A stretch of DNA of 64,000 nt from Clostridium sp. OF09-36 (GTDB taxonomy: Bacteria > Bacillota > Clostridia > Lachnospirales > Lachnospiraceae). The stretch covers positions 137,667 to 201,666 of the forward strand of contig NZ_QUMD01000005.1 of the NCBI RefSeq assembly GCF_003481985.1, given 5' to 3'. Made by a program: the position numbers and the translations under genes. Every line of letters begins with the position of its first letter. The stretch's first letter is position 1. The notes under the pieces were generated by a model that was not told the DNA's origin, searched no databases, and was given only the letters and a program-made list of their open reading frames with translations. Positions 39,570 through 47,460 of this stretch are shown piece after piece.

Positions 39570-39956
39570 ATGAAATACGTAAAGGAATCCGCGATCATTT
39601 TTGGTATCACGATGATCGGAGAGTTTTTGAATGAGCTTTTGCCGCTGCCGGTTCCAGCTGGTGTGTATGGGCTGTTTTTGCTTTTACTTTTGCTTTGTAC
39701 CGGATTGCTGAAGCTGAAAGACATTGAAGCAACCGGAAATTTCCTTCTGGACATCATGCCGATCCTGTTTATCCCGGCATCGGTTGGACTGATCGAAAGC
39801 TATGATGCCATGAAGGCAATCCTGGTACCGCTGGTAGTGACCTGCTTGGTTTCCACCATTGTTGTTATGGGCGTGACCGGCAAGGTGACAGAGCTTATGG
39901 TATCCTTGCTGAAAAAGAAGAATGGAAAGAATGCAGGAGAGGAGAAGAGAGCATGA
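39570..39956 (+). CDS. lrgA: CidA/LrgA family holin-like protein
   Basis: This 128-aa protein has four hydrophobic segments. LPLPVPAGVYGLFLLLLLL and DIMPILFIPASVGLIES are the family's conserved core. LrgA/CidA proteins are holin-like and linked to murein hydrolase control or, in some species, to export of small metabolites. ATG 39570 has a GGAAAGGAC site. It overlaps lrgB by 4 bp. Confidence 0.9.
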   Translation: MKYVKESAIIFGITMIGEFLNELLPLPVPAGVYGLFLLLLLLCTGLLKLKDIEATGNFLLDIMPILFIPASVGLIESYDAMKAILVPLVVTCLVSTIVVMGVTGKVTELMVSLLKKKNGKNAGEEKRA

Positions 39957-40642
39957 GTTTTTTACAGGAATCCCTTTATTTTGGCTTTGTGATCAGCCTG
40001 GCAGCATATCTGGCTGGTGTCTGGGTGAAAAAGAAGGTGGGATGGGCCATCTTAAATCCGCTTCTGGTATCTGTTGTGATCGTCATTGCAGTGTTAAAGC
40101 TGCTGCATGTAGATTACGCTTCTTATAATAATAGTGCCAAGTACATCAGCTACCTTCTGACACCGTCTACGGTGTGTCTGGCAATCCCGCTTTATAAGCA
40201 GCTGGAGCTTTTGAAGAAGAATTTTGTTTCTGTGATTGTAGCGATCACTTCCGGCGTGGCAGCCAGTGCGGGCAGCATTTTTCTTCTGTGTACGTTATTT
40301 GGTGTGGAACATATCCATTACGTATCGTTCCTGCCGAAATCCATCACCACGGCAATTGGCATGGGAGTCAGTGAGGAAGCAGGCGGCATCGTGACGATCA
40401 CGGTGGTCTGCATCATCATTACCGGTATTTTCGGAAATATCATTGCAGAAATGTTGTTTAAGGTATTGAAAATCCGGGAACCGATCGCAAAGGGACTGGC
40501 ACTTGGTACCTCAGCACATGCCATTGGTACTTCAAAGGCACTGGAACTTGGTGAAGTAGAGGGAGCCATGGGCAGTCTTTCCATTGCAGTAGCCGGACTG
40601 ATGACAGTCATTGTGGTTCCGCTGGTGTCGGGACTGATCTGA
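39953..40642 (+). CDS. lrgB: LrgB/CidB family membrane protein
   Basis: This 229-aa polytopic protein is the obligate partner of LrgA. It has KSITTAIGMGVSEEAGGI and GLALGTSAHAIGTSKALELGEVEGAMGSL, the LrgB signature. Translational coupling with lrgA through ATGA overlap is clear. No lytS/lytR regulators are adjacent. Confidence 0.92.
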   Translation: MSFLQESLYFGFVISLAAYLAGVWVKKKVGWAILNPLLVSVVIVIAVLKLLHVDYASYNNSAKYISYLLTPSTVCLAIPLYKQLELLKKNFVSVIVAITSGVAASAGSIFLLCTLFGVEHIHYVSFLPKSITTAIGMGVSEEAGGIVTITVVCIIITGIFGNIIAEMLFKVLKIREPIAKGLALGTSAHAIGTSKALELGEVEGAMGSLSIAVAGLMTVIVVPLVSGLI

Positions 40643-40712
40643 AAAGCTGCTGCTTATGCACACATGTCTGGTAATCCTGGCAATCAATTCATGTGAAGAT
40701 ATGCTTTTCGAC

Positions 40713-40741
40713 TTGACAGAATTCCAGAAAATTTTTATACT
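40713..40741 (+). promoter_or_regulatory. Strong consensus promoter in the lrgB-yitT gap
   Basis: TTGACA and TATACT are separated by 17 bp. The expected start near 40748 lies only about 25 bp before an intrinsic terminator, so the primary transcript would be about 60 nt unless the terminator is read through. Confidence 0.65.
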
Positions 40742-40770
40742 GAACTTGTATTAGGCAATGCCTTGATCCA

Positions 40771-40809
40771 CGTCTGTTAGGGAAAAACTCCCTGACAGAC
40801 GTTTTTTTT
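40771..40809 (+). terminator. Intrinsic terminator or attenuator
   Basis: CGTCTGTTAGGGA pairs with TCCCTGACAGACG (one mismatch) around AAAAC and is followed by eight Ts. Confidence 0.85.
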
Positions 40810-40937
40810 ATATGATAGGAAATTGCGTCCTATCATATAAAAATGCTCCGCGAGGAAGCGCACTCGGCGCAAAGGTAGATGGTTGCTGAAGCAACCGCGC
40901 CTCGGCGCGAGAATGTGCCAAGGCACATTCTTTTTTG
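40809..40937 (+). repeat. Stack of hairpins upstream of yitT-family gene
   Basis: In order: TATATGATAGGA/TCCTATCATATA (perfect 12 bp, 40809-40839); GGTTGCT/AGCAACC (40882-40897); GCGCC/GGCGC (40898-40909); GAATGTGCC/GGCACATTC followed by six Ts (40912-40937). The loop AATTGCGTC of the first hairpin recurs at about 40952 just after the last one. The rest of this 385-bp gap holds no gene I can support. Confidence 0.6.
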
Positions 40938-41027
40938 TTTCATAGAAAATTGCGTCTTTGAGTGGGCAGGCCTGGGTACATTTTATGAAGTTTGAGCGGA
41001 TTGACAGGAAAAGGAGAACAAAAAACG

Positions 41028-41948
41028 ATGGAAACAAAGGAAAAAGACAGGAAAGATCCATGCCAGAAGGCAGCATGCTGCGGTTCACGCGTTGCGCAAA
41101 CAGCAACAGCAGCTTCCCTTGCTATTGTAATTCTGGGGAATGTTTTGTACGCGCTGACGGTCAGAACTTTTTTGATGCCGGCGGGACTGCTTACCGGAGG
41201 AACAACGGGAATTGGTCTGGCATTGAACCGCGCATTTGGTATACCGGTGTCTGCGTTTGTATTGGTGTTTAATATAGTGATGCTCCTTGTCGGCTGGAGT
41301 GTTCTTGGAAGAAAATTTGCACTGACGACGGTTGTGAGTACCTTTGTATATCCCATTGCGCTGGGCTTTTTTGAACAGATACTGGGAAGTACGGTCCTGA
41401 CGCAGGATCTGTTTTTGAACACGGTATTTTCCGGACTTGGAATTGGGGCTTCTCTTGGAATTGTGATCCGGGCGGGCGCATCGACGGGAGGAATGGACAT
41501 TCCGCCGCTTGTGCTCCATCATTATTTTCAGATTCCGGTTTCTGTTTCCATGTATGTCTTTGATTTTTGCATTCTTCTGGTCCAGGCGGTTGGAAATCCA
41601 CCGGAAAACGTATTGTATGGACTGATTCTGGTCATGGTTTATACCCTGGTACTGGATAAGCTGATGTTATTGGGAACGACGCGCACAGAAGTGCGGATTG
41701 TCAGTGAACACAGTCAGAAAATCCGGGAAGCCATCCTGGCGGAAATGGACCGCGGCGTTACGATGCTTTCCGGAGAAACCGGCTATCTGAAACACCAGAC
41801 GCAGATGATCTTCAGTGTCATCTCAAACCGGGAACTTCCGGAACTGGAAAAGCTGGTCCATCGCATCGATCCGGAATGTTTTATGGTGGTAAACCGGGTC
41901 AGCGAGGTGAGCGGACGTGGCTTTTCCATGAAAAAACGATATCGGTAG
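41028..41948 (+). CDS. YitT family membrane protein (DUF161/DUF2179)
   Basis: This is a 306-aa protein: five or six hydrophobic segments, then a soluble C-terminal DUF2179 domain (about residues 215-306). LMPAGLLTGGTTGIGLALNR and GASTGGMDIPPLVLHH are family signatures. The function is not established. ATG 41028 is preceded by AAAAGGAGAAC. The N-terminal 20-30 residues are encoded by a reversed copy of the palindromic hairpin element (41077-41107), giving CGSRVAQTATAAS just before the first membrane segment. Confidence 0.85.
   Translation: METKEKDRKDPCQKAACCGSRVAQTATAASLAIVILGNVLYALTVRTFLMPAGLLTGGTTGIGLALNRAFGIPVSAFVLVFNIVMLLVGWSVLGRKFALTTVVSTFVYPIALGFFEQILGSTVLTQDLFLNTVFSGLGIGASLGIVIRAGASTGGMDIPPLVLHHYFQIPVSVSMYVFDFCILLVQAVGNPPENVLYGLILVMVYTLVLDKLMLLGTTRTEVRIVSEHSQKIREAILAEMDRGVTMLSGETGYLKHQTQMIFSVISNRELPELEKLVHRIDPECFMVVNRVSEVSGRGFSMKKRYR
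41077..41107 (-). repeat. 31-nt palindromic hairpin element, reversed copy inside a coding region
   Basis: The reverse complement is identical to copy 1 over its first 25 nt and pairs at 13 of 14 stem positions. It lies inside the N-terminal codons of the YitT-family gene, the only copy here within a gene and the only full copy in this orientation. Confidence 0.78.
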
Positions 41949-41995
41949 CAGCTGAAAAGAAAGAGAAAAACAAATATAATGTTGTGCTTTTCCGG

Positions 41996-42024
41996 TTGAA
42001 AGGGTTTTGGGGATATGGTATATT
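41996..42024 (+). promoter_or_regulatory. Probable promoter of pyrF
   Basis: TTGAAA and TATATT have a 17-bp spacer, 58 bp before the pyrF ATG. No PyrR-type attenuator was recognised. Confidence 0.55.
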
Positions 42025-42081
42025 TAAATGAAGTATAAAAAAGAATAGCAATGCGCTATGCATACACTTAAGGAGGAAGCC

Positions 42082-42999
42082 ATGATTCAGAAGCTGATTG
42101 AAAAGATTCAGAAGACAAAGGCACCGATCTGTGTGGGATTGGACCCGATGTTAAACTACATTCCGGAGCACATTTTAAAGAAGTCCTTCGGAGAATTCGG
42201 GGAGACGTTGGAGGGCGCTGCAGACGCCATCTGGAATTTTAACAAGGAGATCGTGGATCACACATGGGACCTGATCCCGTCCGTGAAACCGCAGATTGCC
42301 ATGTACGAGCAGTTCGGCATCGAGGGACTGAAAGTGTATGACAAGACCGTAAAGTATTGCCAGGAAAAAGGCCTTGTAGTGATCGGTGACGCAAAGCGCG
42401 GTGATATTGGTTCTACTTCCGCAGCCTACGCGACTGCACATCTGGGCAAGGTGAAGGTTGGAAACAACATCTGTTCCGCATTCAACACCGATTTCCTTAC
42501 GGTAAACCCGTATCTGGGAACTGACGGCGTAAAACCGTTTGTCGATGTCTGCAATTCCGATGATAAGGGAATTTTCGTTCTGGTAAAGACCTCCAACCCG
42601 TCCAGCGGAGAATTCCAGGACAGACTCATTGACGGTAAGCCGCTTTATGAGCATGTGGCTGCAAAGGTCGTTGAGTGGGGCGAGATGTCCATGGACGGTA
42701 ACTACAGCAATGTCGGTGCAGTAGTCGGCGCAACCTATCCGGAGATGAGTGCAGTGCTCAGAAAGCTTATGCCGAAGACCTACTTCCTGGTTCCGGGCTA
42801 TGGCGCTCAGGGCGGCACCGCAAAAGATTTAAGACACTGCTTCAATGAAGACGGACTTGGCGCAGTTGTAAACTCCTCCCGCGGCATTATTGCGGCATAC
42901 CGCCAGGAGAAATACGCAAAGTTTGGCGCAGAGCATTTCGCAGAGGCATCCAGACAGGCTGTCATCGATATGGTTGCTGATATCAACAGTGTACTGTAG
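42082..42999 (+). CDS. pyrF: Orotidine 5'-phosphate decarboxylase (long, type 2)
   Basis: This enzyme catalyses the last step of UMP synthesis, OMP to UMP, in the cytoplasm. It is 305 aa, matching the longer type 2 PyrF. CVGLDPMLNYIP opens the barrel, and GDAKRGDIGST holds the catalytic Asp-Lys-x-x-Asp-type site. LVPGYGAQGG and VNSSRGI are phosphate-binding. ATG 42082 has a TAAGGAGG site, and the frame open to 42058 lacks one. It leads a pyrF-pyrK-pyrD-pyrE group. Confidence 0.94.
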   Translation: MIQKLIEKIQKTKAPICVGLDPMLNYIPEHILKKSFGEFGETLEGAADAIWNFNKEIVDHTWDLIPSVKPQIAMYEQFGIEGLKVYDKTVKYCQEKGLVVIGDAKRGDIGSTSAAYATAHLGKVKVGNNICSAFNTDFLTVNPYLGTDGVKPFVDVCNSDDKGIFVLVKTSNPSSGEFQDRLIDGKPLYEHVAAKVVEWGEMSMDGNYSNVGAVVGATYPEMSAVLRKLMPKTYFLVPGYGAQGGTAKDLRHCFNEDGLGAVVNSSRGIIAAYRQEKYAKFGAEHFAEASRQAVIDMVADINSVL

Positions 43000-43115
43000 G
43001 TGCGGCAGGAGAAACGCTTTCTGCGAGAATGATCTGGACTGTAACAGAGATTTTGGGGCAGAAAGCTTTCTGAAAAGCAGAATGAGATTTTGCGAGAACA
43101 GAGGAGTAGGGGAAA

Positions 43116-43895
43116 ATGGAAACAATTCAGAAAGAAAAGGTAAAGCTGACGGCTAAGGTAGTGAGTCAGGAAGCTTTGACGGATGATATCTGCAGCATGT
43201 GGATCCAGGCAGAGAGAATCGCAAAAGCGGCAAAGCCGGGGCAGTTTATCTCTGTATACACGAAAGATAAGAGCAAGGTGCTTCCGCGTCCGATCAGTCT
43301 TTGTGAGATCGATAAGGAGCAGGGCAGACTGCGTATCGTGTACCGCGTGGTAGGCGCCGGAACCAAAGAGTTTTCTGCATACCAGGCAGGGGATGACATC
43401 GAGATCATGGGACCGCTTGGAAATGGCTTCCCGTTAAAGGAGAAAAAGGCATTCCTCATCGGCGGTGGTATCGGAATCCCGCCTATGCTGGAGCTGGCAA
43501 AGAACTTAAACTGCGAAAAGCAGATGGTGCTTGGCTACCGCGATGTGTTATTCTTAAACGAGGAATTTGAACAGTACGGTAAAGTTTATGTGGCAACCGA
43601 AGATGGCAGCGCCGGAACAAAGGGCAACGTCATCGATGCCATCAAGGCAAATGCGCTGGATGCAGATGTGATCTACGCCTGCGGCCCGACCCCGATGCTG
43701 CGTGCACTGAAGGCGTATGCGGCAGAGAACGGCATCGAGTGCTGGCTCTCCTTAGAGGAGAAGATGGCCTGCGGAATCGGCGCGTGCCTGGCCTGCGTCT
43801 GCAAGTCCAAAGAGGTAGACAGTCATTCCCACGTACACAATAAGCGTATCTGCAAGGACGGTCCGGTCTTTGCTGCTGAGGAGGTGGAGCTGTAA
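43116..43895 (+). CDS. pyrK: Dihydroorotate dehydrogenase B electron-transfer subunit
   Basis: PyrK carries FAD and a 2Fe-2S cluster and passes electrons from PyrD to NAD+. It is 259 aa: an N-terminal ferredoxin-reductase barrel with RPISLCEID, an NAD-binding part with GGGIGIPPMLELAK, and the C-terminal cluster motif CGIGACLACVCKS followed by a further cysteine in KRICKDG. The stop and start of pyrD overlap by 1 bp (TAATG). Confidence 0.95.
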   Translation: METIQKEKVKLTAKVVSQEALTDDICSMWIQAERIAKAAKPGQFISVYTKDKSKVLPRPISLCEIDKEQGRLRIVYRVVGAGTKEFSAYQAGDDIEIMGPLGNGFPLKEKKAFLIGGGIGIPPMLELAKNLNCEKQMVLGYRDVLFLNEEFEQYGKVYVATEDGSAGTKGNVIDAIKANALDADVIYACGPTPMLRALKAYAAENGIECWLSLEEKMACGIGACLACVCKSKEVDSHSHVHNKRICKDGPVFAAEEVEL

Positions 43896-44797
43896 TGAAT
43901 ACCAAAGTAAATCTTGCCGGTGTGGAACTGAAAAATCCGGTCATGACAGCATCCGGAACCTTCGGAAGCGGAGCAGAGTACAGTGAATTTGTCGATTTAA
44001 GCCGCCTTGGCGCAGTTGTGACCAAAGGTGTGGCGAATGTGCCGTGGCCGGGTAACCCGACCCCGCGTATCGCAGAGGTTTATGGCGGCATGTTAAATGC
44101 CATTGGCCTGCAGAATCCGGGCATCGACGTATTCGTAAAGCGCGATATCCCGTTTTTAAAGCAGTACGACACAAAGATCATCGTGAATGTTTGCGGAAAG
44201 ACCACGGAAGATTATATTGAAGTCGTAGAGCGTCTGGGTGACGAGCCGGTAGACCTCTTGGAAATCAACATTTCCTGCCCGAACGTAAAGGAAGGCGGTA
44301 TCGCCTTTGGACAGGATCCGAAGGCAGTGGAAGCCATCACCAGAGAAGTGAAGAAGCACGCAAAGCAGCCGGTTATCATGAAGCTGAGTCCGAACGTAAC
44401 AGACATTACCGTTATGGCGAAGGCAGCAGAGGCAGGCGGTGCCGATGTGCTGTCCCTCATCAATACCTTAACCGGCATGAAGATCGACATCAACCGCAGG
44501 GCCTTTGCCATTGCCAATAAGACCGGCGGTATGTCCGGTCCGGCAGTCAAGCCGGTAGCAGTCCGCATGGTTTACCAGGTAGCAAATGCGGTGAGCCTTC
44601 CGATCATCGGTATGGGCGGCATTGCGACTGCAGAGGATGCGCTGGAGTTTATCATGGCTGGCGCGACTGCAGTTTCCGTGGGAACTGCAAACTTCTATAA
44701 TCCGTATGCGACGGTAGAAATTGCAGAAGGCATCGAAGCCTTTATGAAGAAACAGAGTGTAGAAGACATCCGGGAACTGATCGGATGTGTGAAATAG
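43895..44797 (+). CDS. pyrD: Dihydroorotate dehydrogenase B catalytic subunit
   Basis: PyrD oxidises dihydroorotate to orotate with FMN; the B type works with PyrK and NAD+. It is 300 aa. NPVMTASGTFGSG near the N-terminus and LEINISCPNVKEGG contain the catalytic cysteine of the class 1B enzymes. GLSGPAVKP-like GGMSGPAVKPVAVRM and MGGIATAEDALEFI follow. Confidence 0.96.
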   Translation: MNTKVNLAGVELKNPVMTASGTFGSGAEYSEFVDLSRLGAVVTKGVANVPWPGNPTPRIAEVYGGMLNAIGLQNPGIDVFVKRDIPFLKQYDTKIIVNVCGKTTEDYIEVVERLGDEPVDLLEINISCPNVKEGGIAFGQDPKAVEAITREVKKHAKQPVIMKLSPNVTDITVMAKAAEAGGADVLSLINTLTGMKIDINRRAFAIANKTGGMSGPAVKPVAVRMVYQVANAVSLPIIGMGGIATAEDALEFIMAGATAVSVGTANFYNPYATVEIAEGIEAFMKKQSVEDIRELIGCVK

Positions 44798-44833
44798 ACG
44801 AAAGCGTGTGGGAATATAGTTATATTGATGATA

Positions 44834-44867
44834 AAAGAGGAAGCATCGGGCGTGATGCTTCCTCTTT
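44834..44867 (+). terminator. Hairpin after pyrD
   Basis: Perfect 14-bp arms AAAGAGGAAGCATC/GATGCTTCCTCTTT surround a 6-nt loop. The T run is short, so termination strength is uncertain. It ends 10 bp before the 37-bp repeat at 44878. Confidence 0.6.
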
Positions 44868-44877
44868 GCATTGCCTG

Positions 44878-44914
44878 GCATATCGAGGAGGCGCCAGTGG
44901 CGCGTCCGCTGATT
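44878..44914. repeat. 37-bp dispersed repeat, copy A
   Basis: This copy matches 60712-60748 at 34 of 37 positions. It contains the small hairpin GCGCC-AGT-GGCGC. Both copies sit a few bases past a terminator-like hairpin and border accessory sequence. Confidence 0.75.
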
Positions 44915-44923
44915 GGGGTAGTC

Positions 44924-45161
44924 CTATTTAAGAAAAACTCCGTAGTTTTGCCTCTCATCAATGATATATTCGATTTTTACACATTTTTCATCTTCTTTCA
45001 CTTGAAACACAAACCAAAGGTGAGTCCAGAAATTCAGAACGCGGTATTTTGAAGGTACATAACGCAATCTGGTGCAGCCGATCAGAGGTGTGCTTTCCAG
45101 ATAGGAGATTTTTTCGTTCAATGGTTTTGCATAAAGTAGCAATTTCGGTATATTCTTTCAT
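44924..45161 (-). CDS. Small protein of unknown function, probably frameshifted
   Basis: I do not recognise this gene. On the minus strand a frame from the ATG ending at 45161 (MKEYTEIAT...) switches near 45131 to the frame that ends at 44924. Removing one T of a TTT run joins them into a 78-aa protein. It is rich in aromatic residues in its middle (LNFWTHLWFVFQV) and charged at the end. There is no convincing ribosome site. It lies between pyrD and pyrE on the opposite strand, next to a dispersed repeat, and looks like an insertion into the pyr cluster or a relic. Confidence 0.35.
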
Positions 45162-45204
45162 TTTTTGAGTCAAGCGTTTCTACGAATGTTATGTTGAAAA
45201 AACA

Positions 45205-45245
45205 GGCATGTAATGATATACTAAAGAATAATATCATTACATGCC
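45205..45245. promoter_or_regulatory. Perfect 15-bp inverted repeat
   Basis: GGCATGTAATGATAT and ATATCATTACATGCC surround an 11-nt AT-rich loop. On the minus strand it is followed by TGTTTTTT, so it would act as a terminator or attenuator just upstream of the small minus-strand gene. Confidence 0.6.
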
Positions 45246-45372
45246 TTATATTTTGACTTGTTCCATCCATCAAATGATGGAAACGCCATAAAGGCACAGC
45301 AGTAATACGGCAACACAAAATGAATGACATAGATGATGAAAAATTGGCTTAAAATAAGGAGGAAATAGCAAG

Positions 45373-46047
45373 ATGGAAGATTACAAGAAAGAATTTATTG
45401 AGTTTATGATTGACTGTGAAGTGTTGAAGTTCGGTGATTTCGTGACAAAATCTGGCCGCAAGACCCCGTTCTTTGTCAACACCGGTTTCTACCGCACCGG
45501 CGCACAGCTGCGCCGCCTGGGTCAGTATTATGCACAGGCAATCAAGGATACCTTCGGAACCGATTTTGATGTTCTGTTCGGACCGGCTTACAAGGGTATT
45601 CCGCTGACCGTTGCAGCGACCATGTCCATCAGCGAGCTGTATGATGCAGACATCCGTTACTGCTCCAACCGGAAAGAAGTAAAGGATCACGGCGATAAGG
45701 GCATCCTGCTCGGCAGCCCGATCAAGGACGGCGACAAGGTTGTGATCATCGAGGACGTAACTACTGCCGGTACTTCCATCGAGGAGACCCTGCCAATCAT
45801 CAAGGCACAGGGCGATGTCGATGTGCTTGGTCTGGTTGTTTCCGTAGACCGTATGGAGCGCGGAAAGGGAACCAAGTCTGCATTGAAGGAAATCGAAGAG
45901 AAGTACGGCTTCAAGACCACCGCGATTGTAACCATGGCAGATGTTGTAGAGCATCTCTACAACAAGCCTTACAAGGGAAAAGTCATCATCGACGATACCT
46001 TAAAGGCAGCAATCGATGCTTACTATGAGCAGTATGGTGCAGAGTAA
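45373..46047 (+). CDS. pyrE: Orotate phosphoribosyltransferase
   Basis: PyrE converts orotate and PRPP to OMP. It is 224 aa with an N-terminal FGDFVTKSGRKTPFFVNTG, the GPAYKGIPL loop, and the PRPP motif VVIIEDVTTAGTS. TAAGGAGGAAATAGC precedes the start. It completes the pyrF-K-D-E set, though separated from pyrD by about 575 bp of inserted sequence. pyrB and pyrC are not in the window. Confidence 0.96.
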   Translation: MEDYKKEFIEFMIDCEVLKFGDFVTKSGRKTPFFVNTGFYRTGAQLRRLGQYYAQAIKDTFGTDFDVLFGPAYKGIPLTVAATMSISELYDADIRYCSNRKEVKDHGDKGILLGSPIKDGDKVVIIEDVTTAGTSIEETLPIIKAQGDVDVLGLVVSVDRMERGKGTKSALKEIEEKYGFKTTAIVTMADVVEHLYNKPYKGKVIIDDTLKAAIDAYYEQYGAE

Positions 46048-46134
46048 ATAGCAGAACTCAGAGTTCTGGTTTCAGACTGTTAGAACATGAATGGCAGCAG
46101 TGAAATGTTCTCTGGAAAAATGAGGAGTCATATT

Positions 46135-46284
46135 ATGGAAAAGGTATATAAGACGATGCAGCGCACCGGTGCCTGCAGCATTGCAGTGGGAATCATTATG
46201 CTCGTGACTGGCGTGACCGTGGGCATTATGTCCATTGTCTGCGGCGGACTGCTGTTAAAGCGCAAGGGCGAGATCACATTTTAG
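46135..46284 (+). CDS. Small membrane protein, 49 aa
   Basis: A TGAGGAG site lies 8 bp before ATG 46135. The product has a basic start and a hydrophobic region of about 30 residues (ACSIAVGIIMLVTGVTVGIM, then SIVCGGLLL) that can form one hairpin or two short membrane spans, and ends KRKGEITF. I do not know its function. It follows pyrE by 87 bp. Confidence 0.55.
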   Translation: MEKVYKTMQRTGACSIAVGIIMLVTGVTVGIMSIVCGGLLLKRKGEITF

Positions 46285-46517
46285 GATTAAAATGATGTTG
46301 GGGACAAAAGACATTTTGATCCTGATGTTATTAAAATTATAAAAAGATACAGGGGGCGGCAGTTTCTGCAACAGGTTTCGGGCGGAGACTGCCCCTTTGC
46401 TTGCAGGGTACCATGTGGAATAAAAAGTTTACCTGTGGTCATTGTGCAAAAAGGAAGTGCTTAGAGCGTTTCCGGTGAATTTGGCATTTGGAAATAAAAA
46501 GGAGTTTTACTAGAATT
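46285..46517 (+). terminator. Gap with terminator-like hairpin
   Basis: At about 46353-46395 a GGGGCGGCAGT arm pairs imperfectly with ACTGCCCC and is followed by TTTGC. The rest of the 233 bp shows only the AAGGAG site of the VanZ gene near 46498. Confidence 0.4.
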
Positions 46518-46982
46518 ATGATCAGAAATACGACCAGGAATCAGAAGCTGGGATGGGTGCTTTTCATCGCTTACATGGCCTTGCTGGTTTATTTTATGTT
46601 TTTTGCAGAGTCCTTTGGACGCAATCCGGAGCAGCGCGATTATGCGTACAATCTGGAGCTGTTCAAGGAAATCAAGCGCTTTTATAAATATCGAAAACAA
46701 CTGGGAATGGAAGCATTCCTTTTAAATATTGTAGGTAACGTAGTAGGATTTATGCCGTGTGGATTTTTTCTGCCGATCATCAGCCGCAGAAGCAAAAAGT
46801 GGTACAATACGATTTTATTCGGTTTCTGTTTAAGCCTCTGCATCGAGACGACGCAGCTGATCTTCAAAGTCGGAAGCTTCGATGTGGATGATCTGTTTTT
46901 AAATACACTCGGTGGTGCGCTTGGCTTTTTAAGTCACTGGACGATTCAGAGGATTCGTATAAAAAGGAGAAGACGCCGATGA
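46518..46982 (+). CDS. VanZ family membrane protein
   Basis: This 154-aa protein has about four hydrophobic segments and the VanZ signature: NIVGNVVGFMPCGFFLP, then CIETTQLIFKVGSFDVDDLFLNTLGGALGF. VanZ proteins give low-level teicoplanin resistance in one context and are otherwise uncharacterised. ATG 46518 has AAGGAG upstream; an open frame from TTG 46488 includes that site and is rejected as the start. Confidence 0.85.
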   Translation: MIRNTTRNQKLGWVLFIAYMALLVYFMFFAESFGRNPEQRDYAYNLELFKEIKRFYKYRKQLGMEAFLLNIVGNVVGFMPCGFFLPIISRRSKKWYNTILFGFCLSLCIETTQLIFKVGSFDVDDLFLNTLGGALGFLSHWTIQRIRIKRRRRR

Positions 46983-47320
46983 AAAAGCCGATGAAAAATA
47001 GAAAAAAACGCATATCCTATATCCGGAAACCAATTCCAAAGCAGAGCTTTTTCTGCCTTGGTTTTGCAGTGATCGGACTATTTTGTTTTTGTTTTAGTCT
47101 GGGACGCAGCATTGTAAATCAGGGAAGCGGTGGCCCGGATGTGGCAGCCTGGGCACTGACCAGCCTGCTGTTTTCTGTGGAGACCGTTATCTGCGGCGTA
47201 AAAACGTTAAAGATGAAGGAAATCAACAATATCCTGGCCCGGATCGGAACTATCGCAGGCGGGATTTTATTGTTTTGCTGGCTGGGAATGCTGGTGATCG
47301 GAATCGTGACGATCCTATGA
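46979..47320 (+). CDS. Small membrane protein overlapping VanZ gene (possibly DUF6142-like)
   Basis: This is a 113-aa product: a very basic N-terminus (about 15 Lys/Arg in 27 residues), then three hydrophobic segments. It starts 4 bp inside the VanZ gene (ATGA overlap), so the two are translationally coupled. I place it tentatively with the DUF6142-type small membrane proteins; the function is unknown. Confidence 0.55.
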   Translation: MKKPMKNRKKRISYIRKPIPKQSFFCLGFAVIGLFCFCFSLGRSIVNQGSGGPDVAAWALTSLLFSVETVICGVKTLKMKEINNILARIGTIAGGILLFCWLGMLVIGIVTIL

Positions 47321-47376
47321 TACGATTGAGGCAGCAGATTTTGTCCGTCTGGAATGGAACGGACCGGCAAAATTCT

Positions 47377-47407
47377 ATTGCTGTTTGCGCAGTGCAGGAA
47401 CAGCAGC
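47377..47407 (+). repeat. 31-nt palindromic hairpin element, copy 5
   Basis: GCTGTT/AACAGC arms and the TGCGC core are kept, with 11 of 14 positions pairing around an AGT loop. It lies 53 bp before the M29 peptidase gene. Confidence 0.65.
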
Positions 47408-47460
47408 GAAATATTTCATGGGGCTGAAAGTAAAACGTCTCAGGAAAGGATAATGAATTT

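Noticed and set aside
39425..39634. Possible 69-codon gene before lrgA
   Set aside because: It lacks a ribosome site, overlaps the lrgA start in another frame, and runs through leader hairpins.
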